A DNA stretch of 12,042 bases. It comes from Pleurotus ostreatus/Saccharomyces cerevisiae fusant (lineage: Eukaryota; Opisthokonta). Each line of letters starts with the position of its first letter. Positions within the stretch are counted from its first letter, which is position 1. The notes under the pieces are model-generated. The model had not been told where the DNA came from. It ran no database searches and saw only the letters and a list, made by a program, of their open reading frames with translations. A program made the position numbers and the translations under genes. This document shows positions 1-9,097 of this stretch, in pieces. The DNA lies in contig JAMQCK010001100.1 in assembly GCA_024196135.1 (NCBI GenBank), forward strand, positions 1-12,042, read 5' to 3'.

Positions 1-1130
1 AGGATCGACTTCTCCGGGTATAACTTGAAGCACATCGTCAATGTTGCATGCACGTTGGTGGCAGTCGCAGTGTCCGACGCGTTTCTCGTGCGTGGCGCGC
101 CACATGTAACCTTGAGCATCTCGTCTGATCACACTCTCAGGTTTATCGCAGTTTCATACTCTGGCGGCCGAATTACTGGCTTCTGGTACTTCCATTCGTA
201 GTTTTCGTTGGGGAACTGGGTACGTGTCGCGTTGGGCTTCACACGAAGCGTTCCTGACGACCCTTAAGGTCTCTTGGGCTGGAGCTTGTACTGCGAGTTC
301 GTGACGGACCACAGTTTGAGCGCTCTGGAAACAGATGTGCCAAAGCTCACGCACGCTCAAGTTGGATTTGGGGCAGCATGTTTCGCAATCAACCTCCTCT
401 GCACATGTACGTGCCACCCTGCTACATGCCCCTCATTCCCTCGCTCACACACGCCTTCCCAGTGCTCATCTCCGTGCGCCTATGGAGGAGCCACCGCGGC
501 ATGTCCCGCAAATCCGTCCCAGATCACTCACGGCGCATCCTCAAAGTCGGCGCCATCATCATCGAATCTGGTAGGTCTTGTGCCCGCACCGCGATGGTGA
601 TTCGTATGCTGAGCGGCGCGCAGCGGCTGTCAACCTACTCTGGCTCGCGGGCATGTTCTTCTCGTCCTTATCGTCCTCCGCCGTATACCCCCTCATGGCG
701 GACATGGTAAGTTTGGGCTCTACCATATGGCAAGTTCGCGCGCTCATGCTATCCATCTCAGTACGCCCCGGTCACGGCCATCATCGTGAGTTGCGCTCGC
801 ACCCTTGAGGGAATCACAGGCTAACTGTACCTCGCTCCCTCCCTGCAGTTCTCACAGATAGTCGTGCGCTCAACGACGACGCGAAGTGATTCTCGTGCAA
901 GCGTGTCTGTGAACTTCAGCGCGCTGCGACATATATCGCACGTCTCCATGCCTGCCGGCGTGAATCCGACCCGAACGCGCGACGACGGTGGCTTCTACGA
1001 TAGCCGCGACGCCTTCGACGCTCAAAGGAACGGCTCCACCGTCGAGTTCAGCCTAGAAAGCCCGACCGTCTTCTCCCCGATATCCCGCCACACCGGGAAG
1101 ACGCACTCGTTCGGGGACTCTATCGCATGA
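1..1130 (+). CDS. Orphan multi-pass (7-TM type) membrane protein, 5' end missing
   Basis: This is the C-terminal part (266 residues visible) of an integral membrane protein of a type abundant in mushroom-forming fungi and without a known biochemical role. Proposed exons are 1-87, 141-219, 269-406, 463-570, 624-706, 762-785 and 849-1130; all six introns are 49-63 bp with GT...AG ends, and phase is kept to the TGA at 1128-1130. Hydrophobic segments appear in order: VACTLVAVAV leading into DAFLVYRSFILW, then YWLLVLPFVVFVG, FGAACFAINLLCTLLISVRLW, a basic loop RSHRGMSRK, IIIESGAAVNLLWLAGMF, and a last segment APVTAIIFSQIVV. The pattern D-x-F-[LI]-x-Y-R-x-x-[IV]-L-W followed by a helix, and the ESG in the penultimate helix, are what I recall of this family. 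The tail (about 90 residues, from RSTTTRSDSR) is Ser/Thr-rich, hydrophilic and probably cytosolic. The sixth exon is only 24 bp. The N-terminal helices lie before the window, and base 1 may already be inside the exon. Function is unknown; the family call is from pattern, not a search. Confidence 0.72.
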
Positions 1131-1883
1131 TTCACTCAGTAGATGGCGCTAACATGGCGCGCCCCGGGTATCCCGAGCTTGCACACGGATATCCCAGGCG
1201 TACCCATGCGCTCTCCTCTCCACACGACCACATTACGATCTTGCTACAGTACCTACCGCACGACTACAACTGCGTTGTCGCTCGTTGTATTTTAGCGCCG
1301 TGGATTTTCTTTCGCTCTTTTCTGTATCTGGGGTGCATTGTACTACTTATGCCATCATCACCATTCTCTTCTGGATCTGACTTCCTCTTGCGGATCCGAT
1401 GCCTTACATACCTGATTGACCTGGACTTACCGTTGTATTTGAACAATGGATGGATTGGAGGTTCTGACTCTTTGACCGCGGGACCGTGCCTTGGGACTCG
1501 GCTAACATGAATTTGGGGTATTCGCGAGCGGTCATGTACGGTCTACGGGGGAATATTCATGGGCGCTATGAACTAGGGCAAGGTTGGTGCGGGGGAATGC
1601 ACGGAAATGAATCCAAAAGCGGCAAATGAAAGGGTCCGCGGCTACCCCAAACGTTCTCAAAGCCTTCCTTTTTCGTCACAATTGCTTGCCATAAAGGGCC
1701 TTGGTCCGACCCCAAGGTATGGATCGAGACAGAAGAACAGACATGTGTGCTTGATTGTCAATAAATAGGTAGTAATTGTTCTACAGTTAGGCTGTTGTGA
1801 GTCCACGGACAGATATAGGTATACGTGCAAGACAATGAGATGAACAATGGGAAGACAGCAGCGCTTCGCAAGCAAGGGGCCTC
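1131..1883. other. Convergent intergenic region, no gene seen
   Basis: This 753-bp stretch separates two genes that are transcribed towards each other, so it should hold both 3' UTRs. A reading frame of 127 codons begins at the ATGA overlapping the upstream stop codon, but its product is unlike any family and its position fits 3' UTR. An AATAAA hexamer lies on the plus strand at 1760-1765, 630 bp past the upstream stop, which is far for a fungal poly(A) signal. No tRNA-like, repeat or transposon structure was seen. Confidence 0.5.
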
Positions 1884-4271
1884 CTAGTTCCCTCCGGATG
1901 CAAGGTTCAGCTCACGATCCAACTGCCTCGCGATCTCCATATCCCTCTCCTCTTGCTCCCGGCACGCGCGTTCCTCCTCTTCCTGTAGCTTCAGCAGCAT
2001 CTGCCGCTCCTCTTCCTCTGCCTTCGCCCGCCGCGCGCGCTCCTCCCGCAACATGCGCTCCTCTTCCTCCTGTGCTTTGAGCAGCGCGCGCCGCTCCTCC
2101 TCTTCCTCGCGTAGGCGCCGCAGTCGCTCCTCTTCCTCTGCCCGCAAGCGCGCTTCCTCCCGACGCAGTTGCTCCAAGCGGCGCTCCTCTGCTAGCCTAG
2201 CCTCCTCAGCACGCTTTCGTGCTTCTTCCGCGCGTCGGAGCGCCTCTTCAGCTTCGCGACGGGCCTCCTCGGCCTTGCGCGCTTCCTCTGCGCGTCGACG
2301 TTCCTCCTCCGCCCGTCGTGCCTCCTCTTGCGCTCGCCTGAGCTCTTCCGCCCTTCTCGCCTCCTCGGCCAACCGCGCCTCCTCTGCTTTGCGCGCCTCC
2401 TCCGCGCGCCGGGCTTCCTCGGCCAGCCGAGCCTCCTCAATCCGCTTTGCCTCCTCTGCACGGCGTGCCTCTTCTTCGCGAGCTTTCTCCTCCTCGCGCT
2501 TCCGTTGTTCCTCCTGCGCTCGCCGCTCCTCGTCACGCTTGCGCTGCTCCTCTCGCCTGCGGTCCTCTTCCTCATGCCCCGGAGGTAGCGGCAGCGGCGT
2601 CTGGTACCGCATCTGCAGGTAGGGGTCGGGGAAGGATTCCTGTCGGTGCGGGCCTTGAGCGAATGGTTGCGGCGTCGAGGGGGGAGGTGAGGCAGGATAG
2701 CCGCCCGGAGGGGTGCGGTCCTGTGAAGGCGCATTGTAAGCGGCGTAGGGCTCGACGTGGGGGTATGAGTGCTGCGGGTAGCCGTTGGTATAGGGTGCAT
2801 GAGCTTGATATTGTTGAGGGGGTGGTCCATTGCCGTAGGGCGCCGGGGTGGAGGGGTTCGCATACGGCGCAGGCGTAGAGGGGTTTGCGTAAGGCGCTGG
2901 TGTGGAAGGGTTGGTGTACGAGGCGGGCGTGGAGGGATTAGCGTAGGGAACAGGTGTAGCCGCGTTCTGGTAGGGCGCTTGTGCGGGGGAATTTGCATAG
3001 GGTGCGGGGCTGGGGGTGGGGTTGCCGCCGTAGGGTGCTACAGAGATGCCGGGCACGGGGAACGAAAAGGCTCCGGTGTTGTTGTCCGATGGAAATGGTT
3101 GCGGCTGCTGCTGCTGCGAGGGAGCATACGATTGCTGCGATGGAGCGTAGGACGGTGCGATGGAAGGAGCGAGGTAGGAAGTCGGGCGCTGCTGGGATAT
3201 TACGCTTGGCGCACCCGTGTATCTGCTTGTGTCGCCAGTGTATTTGCTAGTATCGCCTGTATACTTGCTCGTATCGCCCGTGTACCTGCTTGTATCGCCC
3301 GTATACTTGCTAGTGTCACCGGTGTATTTGCTGGTGTCGCCGGTATACTTGCTCGTATCGATCTCTTCGCTCGGTATAGGCGGCAAGTCCGCGCTGGAGT
3401 GACGGCTGTGACCAACGGGGTGCGGGGATGACTTTGGGTTCCCCGGCCGCAAAATGGATGGTACGTGGCCGCCAGGAAGAGCTGATCCGCCAGGCTGCAA
3501 CGCCGAGGGTACTCCTCGCCCGGCGCCCCGACCAGCGCCCTGGGGTGGGACAGCAGCTGCATCACCGTGCCTGGAGGGCGTCGGGGTGCTGACCACGCGC
3601 TGCATCCCACCAGCCGCAGCATTCGGGGGCATCAGATGGCTCTGAGATGGGAGCGGGACTTCGCTGCGCAGCGGCGAGCCCTTGGGCGGTGTCACGGGCG
3701 GGCGCGCAAGGCGATCAGTCGGCTTCAGCTTGGAGGGTCGGCGCTGGAGGTTGTTGTAGTTGGGCGGCGCAGGGCCGTTCGCGTAGTAGGTCATCTCCAG
3801 GTACACTTCCCCGCGTTGGGTGTTGTCCAGCTTGAGGGGGATCCAGTCTGTTGTGTTGTCAGTGGATGTCTGGGATGCTTCGCGAGCGACGCACCATCGA
3901 ACTCGCCCGTCTTTAGTGTTTCTGTAATGTCCAAAGTCCCCGAGCCGAGGGAGTCGTCCGACTTGGACTCTTTGGCGAAGCAGGTTACTTCTAGCTGTCT
4001 GAACTTGCCGGTCGCGTTCTTCATCACGGGGAAGCGCAGCTCATCGTCCCAGACGGGGTGCTGGCCACCCTTGACATCCACCTTCGTACGCTTATCTGTA
4101 CCTGGGAGGATGTCAGTGTCCCTTCCAAACACCCTTACCGCCCACTGAGTGCGCACCATTCAGTGAGATCTGGCAGAATACATCCTGCTTGTAGAAAGAG
4201 TGCCTGTCGATGAGATTCTTCGCTTTGAGGACGACAACGATGAGTGTTCCGATGCGCTCCTCTTTGGACAT
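1884..4271 (-). CDS. C2-domain protein with tandem repeats and C-terminal coiled coil (Inn1/Fic1-like N-terminus)
   Basis: Three exons, read on the minus strand: 4271-4157, 4101-3895 and 3847-1884, joined by introns of 55 and 47 bp (donors gtgcgc and gtgcgt, acceptors cag). Together they give 761 residues. The ATG at 4271 sits in a CCACC-ATG context and places the C2 domain right at the N-terminus; an in-frame ATG at 4355 would add 28 residues. Residues 1 to about 130 form a C2 domain: strand GTLIVVVLKAKNL, KQDVFCQISLNG, then GGQHPVWDDELRF and WIPLKL...GEVYLEMTY. C2 domains bind phospholipid membranes; fungal Inn1/Fic1 proteins, which also start with a C2 domain and continue into PxxP-rich tails, act at the septum in cytokinesis, which is an inference here. 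Next come a Pro-rich linker (e.g. RPPVTPPKGSP, possible SH3 ligand), seven DTS[KR]YTG repeats (about 271-319), a Q/P/S/Y-rich part with 9-residue NPSTPAPYA repeats (about 378-447), and from about 532 an uninterrupted E/R/A-rich coiled coil or single alpha helix. No signal peptide or membrane helix is present. Confidence 0.85.
1900..2576 (-). repeat. Low-complexity coding tract for E/R/A-rich helix
   Basis: About 225 codons of the C2 protein are almost only Glu, Arg, Ala, Lys, Leu and Gln, with recurring blocks such as RRAEEARKAEEARLAEE. The DNA is correspondingly biased to CTC/GCC/TCC on the plus strand, which generates long spurious open frames on both strands. The even i to i+4 spacing of E and R would suit a stable single alpha helix or a long coiled coil. 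The repeats are degenerate, unlike the near-perfect arrays further upstream in the same gene. Confidence 0.75.
2829..3038 (-). repeat. In-frame 27-bp repeats coding NPSTPAPYA-type units
   Basis: The C2 protein carries here a run of 9-residue units of consensus NPSTPAPYA. About four units are nearly exact (variants SYT and PYA in the middle), with more degenerate copies at both ends (PTPSPAPYA, NSPAQAPYQ, NAATPVPYA). Each unit ends in a Tyr preceded by Pro. The period is 27 bp, so copy changes would keep the frame. Confidence 0.85.
3213..3359 (-). repeat. Seven in-frame 21-bp repeats coding DTS[KR]YTG
   Basis: Exactly seven contiguous copies of a 7-residue unit, DTSKYTG (five copies) or DTSRYTG (two copies), fill 147 bp with no spacer. 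The protein changes are limited to K/R, while synonymous changes are scattered (AGC/AGT/ACG/ACA-type variation), so the array is old enough to have drifted yet is conserved in sequence. It is a coding minisatellite and a likely site of copy-number variation. It follows PPIPSEEI and is followed by APSVISQQ. Confidence 0.95.
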
Positions 4272-4429
4272 GGTGGTAGGAGTGAAGGAAGGGATAAATG
4301 CTGTGAGGTTGGAATGATGGTTGTTCGTGGCGATCCACGGAGCCCGCGGAGGCACTGCTCATCGTGCGGTCCGATCATCCGCATGACGGACGCCCCTTGT
4401 CTCCAACTATCACGACGCACTGAGGGCGC
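4272..4429. promoter_or_regulatory. Divergent promoter region between the C2 gene and the SNM1/Artemis gene
   Basis: Only 158 bp separate the two start codons of the head-to-head genes, so both 5' UTRs and core promoters must fit here or reach into the partner gene. I see no clear TATA box. If the longer start of the C2 gene (4355) were used, the gap would shrink to 74 bp. Assignment rests on gene layout alone. Confidence 0.5.
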
Positions 4430-7327
4430 ATGCCTCCAGGAGCGCCCTATGGGTCCTTCATACTTCCATACCACATCCGTGTCGATGAATTTACGGGCAG
4501 CAATACGGAAGGCATAACGCCCCTCCTGCATCTCCTTACACATACCCACTCCGACCATATCACCGGCTTAGCCTCCAAGTCGTTTGGCTACAATGTCATC
4601 TGCTCGCCGGACGCGAAGGAGATGCTGTTGAGATACGAAATCTACAAGGAACGCGCTTTGCTTGCAATGGATATTCGTGCAGAGAAGACGCGAGCTTTCG
4701 CCCATCTGAAGGTCGACCCGATCCAATGTCCAGATGGCACTATGTACTATACGGGAGCGAGGGACTTGCTGGTACGTCCGTGACTTGACAAGATGAATCC
4801 ATGACCTCACCCCTCCTCAGAGAGCAATCCCTCTCAATGCACCTACAAAGTTTGAATTATCCGCCGACGAAGAGGTTACGGTGACATTGATAGATGCCAA
4901 CCATTGCCCAGGCGCTGTAATGTGAGCACCATCTTTTACTACACACTCCCCTTCAGCTTATCTCAATTCAAAGGTATCTTATCGAAGGAAGTAAAGGAGC
5001 CATCCTGCATACGGGCGACTTTCGCGCCGAACCCTGGTTCCTCGATGGCCTAACGCGACATCCCTCACTGCAACCCTATATACATTATGGATACCTGGAT
5101 AACTTATCACCGGAAGATCGTGCTCCTAATCCTGTCATGAAGACCCTGGACGCTATTTATCTTGACACAGCGACTGTTACTTCCCAGCTGAATGTGCCTT
5201 CGAAGGTATAGTTCACATATCTTCCTTAATCGGTACTTACCCACAACTTACAGAACCGAGCGACGTCTGGTCTCATTGAGCTCATGAAGCTCTATCCGCC
5301 TTCCACGCACTTCTTCATCAACTCCTGGACGTGGGGCTACGAGGATATACTGAAAGCCATTGCGCGAGCATTCAATACACCGGTAAGCCCTCTTCCTCTA
5401 CTTCTCTTTTTTCCATCTTCACAATTTACCCAGATCCACCTCGACCGCTACAAGCACGGCATCTTTAAGTGCCTCAGTGATCCCTTCCTGCGACGAATTG
5501 CTACTTCAGACCCAGCTGTGACGCGCTTTCACGCCTGCGAGCGATTTGACCGCTGCGACCATGTCGCCGTGGACGACGAGGTCGGAAAGCCGCGCAAGGT
5601 GATCAGCCGGCTGGGCAAGCGCGTCGTCTACGTCAACCCTGTCAGCATGGACGAGGAGAAGTGGGATGAATATCTAACGGAGCACAAGGCGCTATTGGAG
5701 AAGGGGGAAGCTCCGAGTGTCTTGGTGAGTATTGCATCATCTCTTGCTCGTCACTAATGCACTTACATTCTTGCTAACCCTGAAACCCCAGCTCGTCCCT
5801 CTCTCCCGCCACTCCCCCCTTCCCGAGCTGCGCGCCTTCGTCAAGCTCTTTCGCCCACGGCGTGTTGTCCCGAATACCCTCACGCCCGACTTCCATGGCC
5901 TCGACTGGTTTTGCATCGACCGCATGTTCGCGGATTGTCTCGCCTCGCCGCCTTCAAACCCTCTCTCCCTCACCGCCGATCCGCGCGTCAAGCTAGACGC
6001 CATGGAACGCATTGACGACGAGGAAGGCGACGCGGCGCTCAAGAACCTTGTCGGCGCCGGCGCGGACGACGCGGCCGCGCGCTGGGCGAGGGATGGTCAT
6101 TTGCGCAAGCGTATAGGCGTTCTGGCGGAATATCTGACCGACGAGGAGATCATGGTCGTCGGCCGGCTGCTTACTGGTAAACCGCTGGACTTGGCCGCGA
6201 TGACCAAAGCCAGCGCCTCAACGTCTGCGAAAGCAGACTTCGAGAAGCCAGGTGCTCAGGGTGCTCCGCCTGTGCCCGGTCTGTCTGCGCGTGCCCTTGG
6301 AAAGCAGCCCGCACGCGTTCTCGAAAGCGACGAGGAGACCGAGGACGACGAAGAGGGGGAGAAGACGATGCACAAGTTGTTCTGGCGACAGGCCGGAATG
6401 ACGAGGTCGCAGGCTATGCTGTCCTCGTCACCTGCGTCGAAGTCCTCTGCTATTCCTTCCAGCCCTGCGAAGGCGTCCCTTGTGTTCTCTAGTCCGTCCA
6501 GGCCCTTACCTAGTCCAACCAAACCTCGTGAAGGTGTCGGCGTGGATGGCGCGTGGGACATTGGGACCGCTCGAGGCGGAGGGATGGCGAACCGGATGAC
6601 GCCAGTTAGCTCGCCTGTTCGACCTCCGCGTACCCCGTCGAGTCACGCGAAGCGCAAGCTAGCCGAGATTGCCCAGCAAACGCCCTCCCCAGCTTCGAAA
6701 CGGAGAGCTGTCGATGCGCCCATCCTACGCCCTATCACTAGCTACGGACTACCACTTGACACTACTACTGAAGCGCTCACCGTCAAGGCCGAAGCGGTAT
6801 CTCCAGTATCGAGCCGCCGCCTGCGTTCATCGGCGACAAGTCCTTCAACGTCGACTCCACAACGCGCACGCCTACCTTCTGCCTTCGGCACGTACCGCGT
6901 GCTGACGGTGTCTCCGCGGTCGGAGGCACGGTATCGCATGCCTGGTAGGCGAGAGCTACGCACTTCCCCGCTGTCGAAGAGGCCGCCTGTGACCGGGACG
7001 CTACTTGATGAACGCAGGACGCCATTAGCTCAACGCAGGACGCCTTTAGCCGAACGCAGTCGAGATCCCAACGAGCCGACATCGCCGACGCCTCGGAGGC
7101 TTGCGACGGCTAGCCCTTTACGATCGAAGTCGTTTCACCATGGGCTTGTACCGATTCCTAGTGAGGAGCAGGTCGGGACGAACGAGAGAAACCGAAAGGA
7201 GCGTGAGCGGTGTCTCCTTGCAGCGAAGCTGGCACGGGTCGGGTATGCCAGAAATGGGTACGAAGAGAGACGGAAGGAAGTGGTGGATAGGATAGAAAGG
7301 AGGTTGAGGAAGGAGTCTGGGGATTGA
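4430..7327 (+). CDS. DNA repair metallo-beta-lactamase/beta-CASP nuclease, SNM1/Artemis family
   Basis: Six exons (4430-4771, 4821-4921, 4974-5205, 5254-5382, 5434-5724, 5792-7327) with introns of 48-67 bp encode 876 residues. The family comprises nuclear DNA exo/endonucleases that process crosslinks, hairpins and double-strand-break ends. Metal-binding motifs are visible in order: HTHSDH at residues 38-43, DANHCPG with His142, and HTGDFR with Asp163. The beta-CASP part shows motif A in YLDTA (Asp212), motif B in SRHS (His372), and Val at the motif C place (RVVP, near 390), which is the DNA-type rather than RNA-type residue. The catalytic unit begins at residue 1, as in Artemis and Apollo; there is no N-terminal UBZ-finger extension as in SNM1A. 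The fold ends near residue 500. The remaining 370 or so residues look disordered, with an acidic stretch (SDEETEDDEEGE), about nineteen S/T-P dipeptides, a possible bipartite nuclear signal (KRK near 652, KRR near 668) and a short RTPLA repeat. Artemis-type rather than Apollo or Pso2 is my best reading; a tree would decide. It shares its promoter region with the C2 gene. Confidence 0.92.
7011..7059 (+). repeat. Short 21-bp direct repeat in the nuclease tail
   Basis: Two 21-bp units (7011-7031 and 7032-7052) starting AACGCAGGACGCC plus a 7-base third start encode the overlapping ERRTPLA / QRRTPLA / ER series. Both complete units contain an R-x-TP site, so the duplication doubles a potential proline-directed phosphorylation site. 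Confidence 0.8.
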
Positions 7328-7426
7328 GCGAACTCGTGAAGCCGTTGAGGAACAGACATCGTATGGTATACTCGTATAATTGCATTATAGGGCGTGGCCC
7401 AATACATCATCCCGTTCATCTACAAC

Positions 7427-7432
7427 AATAAA
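7427..7432 (+). terminator. Possible poly(A) signal of the SNM1/Artemis gene
   Basis: An AATAAA hexamer lies 100 bp after the stop codon of the nuclease gene, inside the 212-bp gap to the convergent GNAT-like gene. Fungal poly(A) signals are loose, so this is only a candidate. Confidence 0.35.
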
Positions 7433-7539
7433 TTTCGACAAATGGATTCACCCGTACCAATTGACCCCACCTAGCCTGCAAGAAGAAAACCCAAAATGCC
7501 ATTATGGGGAAAGCAAAAGCGCGACGATGTGCGAGCCCT

Positions 7540-8508
7540 TCATGCAGCCACCTCAGGCTTCGTGGGCTTCTATAAGGGCGTAAGCAGGGAGGAAAATCCA
7601 ATGGCCGTAATCCTCTCACCCTATACATCAGCTCAACGGGAACGCCCTTGGCCTTCTCCCCCTTGGCTGTCGTGCCATCTTCGGCAGCCTTACCTTCTCC
7701 CAACCTGAACTTATCGTACGTCTGGCAACCGCGTCAGCCACAGATCATCTTTACATTTTGTTCGCACTTACCACCCATCCATAATGATGGTAGATCCCTA
7801 TTGAGCGCTCTGACGAGGCGTCAAGGGTGAACAACCTGGTCGGGTCGTGCGCCTCCTGTTCCCTCAAAAGCTTCCCGCAGTAACCTGGCGACGACATCAG
7901 TTTGCGTTCGAGGAAGGGCAAAGTTCACTCACCGTGTCCCTCGTCGTCCGGGTTCGTGAAGAGCAACTCAAGGTGCCAGTAGTCGTTATTCTTGATGCCT
8001 TGCCTCTTGAGCTCTGCGGCCCTACGCTTCGTCATGCCTGGGAGGTATTCCTCCGTAATCCTCTGGAAAAGGGGTCAAACACAACTACCTCGCGTGAAGC
8101 GTCCTATCTCACCTTCAGCGTAGTGATGCCCCAAGCGAGAAGCGCACGATGGAACTTCGCCCGGACGAATACCCAGGGGCTGTCGAACTCAGCTGACTCC
8201 GGCGTGATCCAGGCGGCGCACGCCGCAATCCGCTCAGTACCGTCGGCCTCTGGCACGGCGACGACCATGATGCGGCCGCGAATGAGCATGACAGAGCGCA
8301 GGGTGCTCTCCTCGAAGTGCGCCAGTCGGCGCAGGCTCTTCGCCTTCTTGTCGCCCTCCTGCAAGTGCATCGCGGTGGTCTGATGCGAGAAGTAGTTCTT
8401 CACGGGGTGCGAGGCGAAGGCGCGGGCGCCTATTCTGCCCAGTTGTACGAGCTCCTCGGGGAGCTTGGCTTCGCGGATGTAGGCGCCAGCGGGTGCGTCT
8501 TTCGCCAT
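7540..8508 (-). CDS. GNAT-like N-acetyltransferase family protein, tandem copy A
   Basis: Five exons on the minus strand: 8508-8113, 8062-7933, 7884-7772, 7721-7620 and 7569-7540, with introns of 48-50 bp, give 256 residues. Start ATG 8508 aligns with the ATG of the neighbouring paralog. The fold looks like a GNAT acyltransferase: N-terminal YIREAKLPEEL and the helix GARAFASHPVKNYF, a central strand GRIMVVAVPEADGTERIAA, then YWHLELLFTNPDDEGHG followed by GKLLRE (the acetyl-CoA loop region, about 161-184), and the last core segment LDASSERSIGIYHHYGW, typical of GNAT C-termini. The usual Q/R three places before the first loop glycine is Asp (D171), so catalysis is not certain. The substrate is unknown; a cytosolic role is likely because no signal peptide or membrane helix is seen. 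The last exon codes only nine residues (KPTKPEVAA); reading through the last intron instead would give a longer, unrelated tail ending at 7416. The gene converges on the nuclease gene. Confidence 0.82.
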
Positions 8509-8565
8509 GTCGAACAAAGGAGCTAGGGGTCAGAGAACGGTTGGAAAACCCGAGTTTTCGTCGCG

Positions 8566-8571
8566 TTTATA
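8566..8571 (-). promoter_or_regulatory. TATA-like box of GNAT-like copy A
   Basis: On the minus strand the sequence GCATATAAAC occurs with TATAAA starting 63 bp before the ATG at 8508. The matching position of the paralog (62 bp before its ATG) has GCATATATAG, which supports both being core promoter elements. Confidence 0.5.
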
Positions 8572-9097
8572 TGCAAGAGCAGCAGCTGCGATCCGCAAGG
8601 CGCAGTAAATGGCGTTCCGAGCCCGTGTCGGTGTTCGAGTCAATGAATGGTGACGAGGGGCGGTGGCAAGCGCGCTGCTCTCAAACTTGACTGTTTCTGA
8701 GTCAAACGTTCCTATTCGTTGCTGGCCTTTCCTGGCCTGGGTATCCTTTTGGTCTCGTAATCGGAATGAATTCCGAGAGGGGAAACGCTCGTGATCTTGA
8801 CCCTGCAGCTTCATGGACAGCCCAAGCACGCAGAGGCGCAGCCATGGTCGGTCGAATCAGAGGAAAATGGCCCGAATTCCGAGGCTCACGATGATGATTG
8901 AAGGTCGAGGACAAGAGAGTTCCGAACTGCTAAACCCGGCCCGACCACTCGCGCGCACGTGTCAAGAAGCGAATGCGCCCACAACATCGTTTGACGATCT
9001 AATTTCCGTAAAGGGTATTATAGATTGTGGGAGGTACGTAGAAAGAAGTGAGTAATAATAGCCAAGTATAGGGAATCTCCGTAGTGCGAACAAGCCC
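8572..9097. other. Intergenic region between the tandem GNAT-like copies
   Basis: This roughly 525-bp stretch lies upstream of copy A and downstream of copy B, so it holds the distal promoter of A and the 3' UTR of B. Only short open frames with no recognisable product occur. I found no remnant of a third gene copy, no terminal repeats and no transposon-like ends. Confidence 0.45.

Noticed and set aside
1127..1510. 127-codon plus-strand frame starting at the ATGA of the upstream stop
   Set aside because: It lies in the probable 3' UTR, has unusual composition and no recognisable domain; a translational coupling would be unexpected in a fungus.
2053..2622. 189-codon plus-strand frame rich in Ser and Arg
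   Set aside because: It is the antisense reading of the E/R/A-rich coiled-coil tract; the biased codons remove stops on the opposite strand. No gene-like start, splice or family features.
2192..2998. 268-codon minus-strand frame rich in Pro, Arg and Thr
   Set aside because: It is a shifted frame inside the repeat-rich exon of the C2 gene and has no independent support.
3213..3359. CRISPR-like array
   Set aside because: The 21-bp units are contiguous with no spacers, in frame inside a eukaryotic gene.
3217..3402. Plus-strand frame coding YLLVSPV repeats
   Set aside because: It is the exact antisense of the DTS[KR]YTG array; hydrophobicity is a by-product of the repeat unit.
5737..6042. Minus-strand frame opposite the nuclease gene
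   Set aside because: It is antisense to the conserved beta-CASP region and shows no features of its own.
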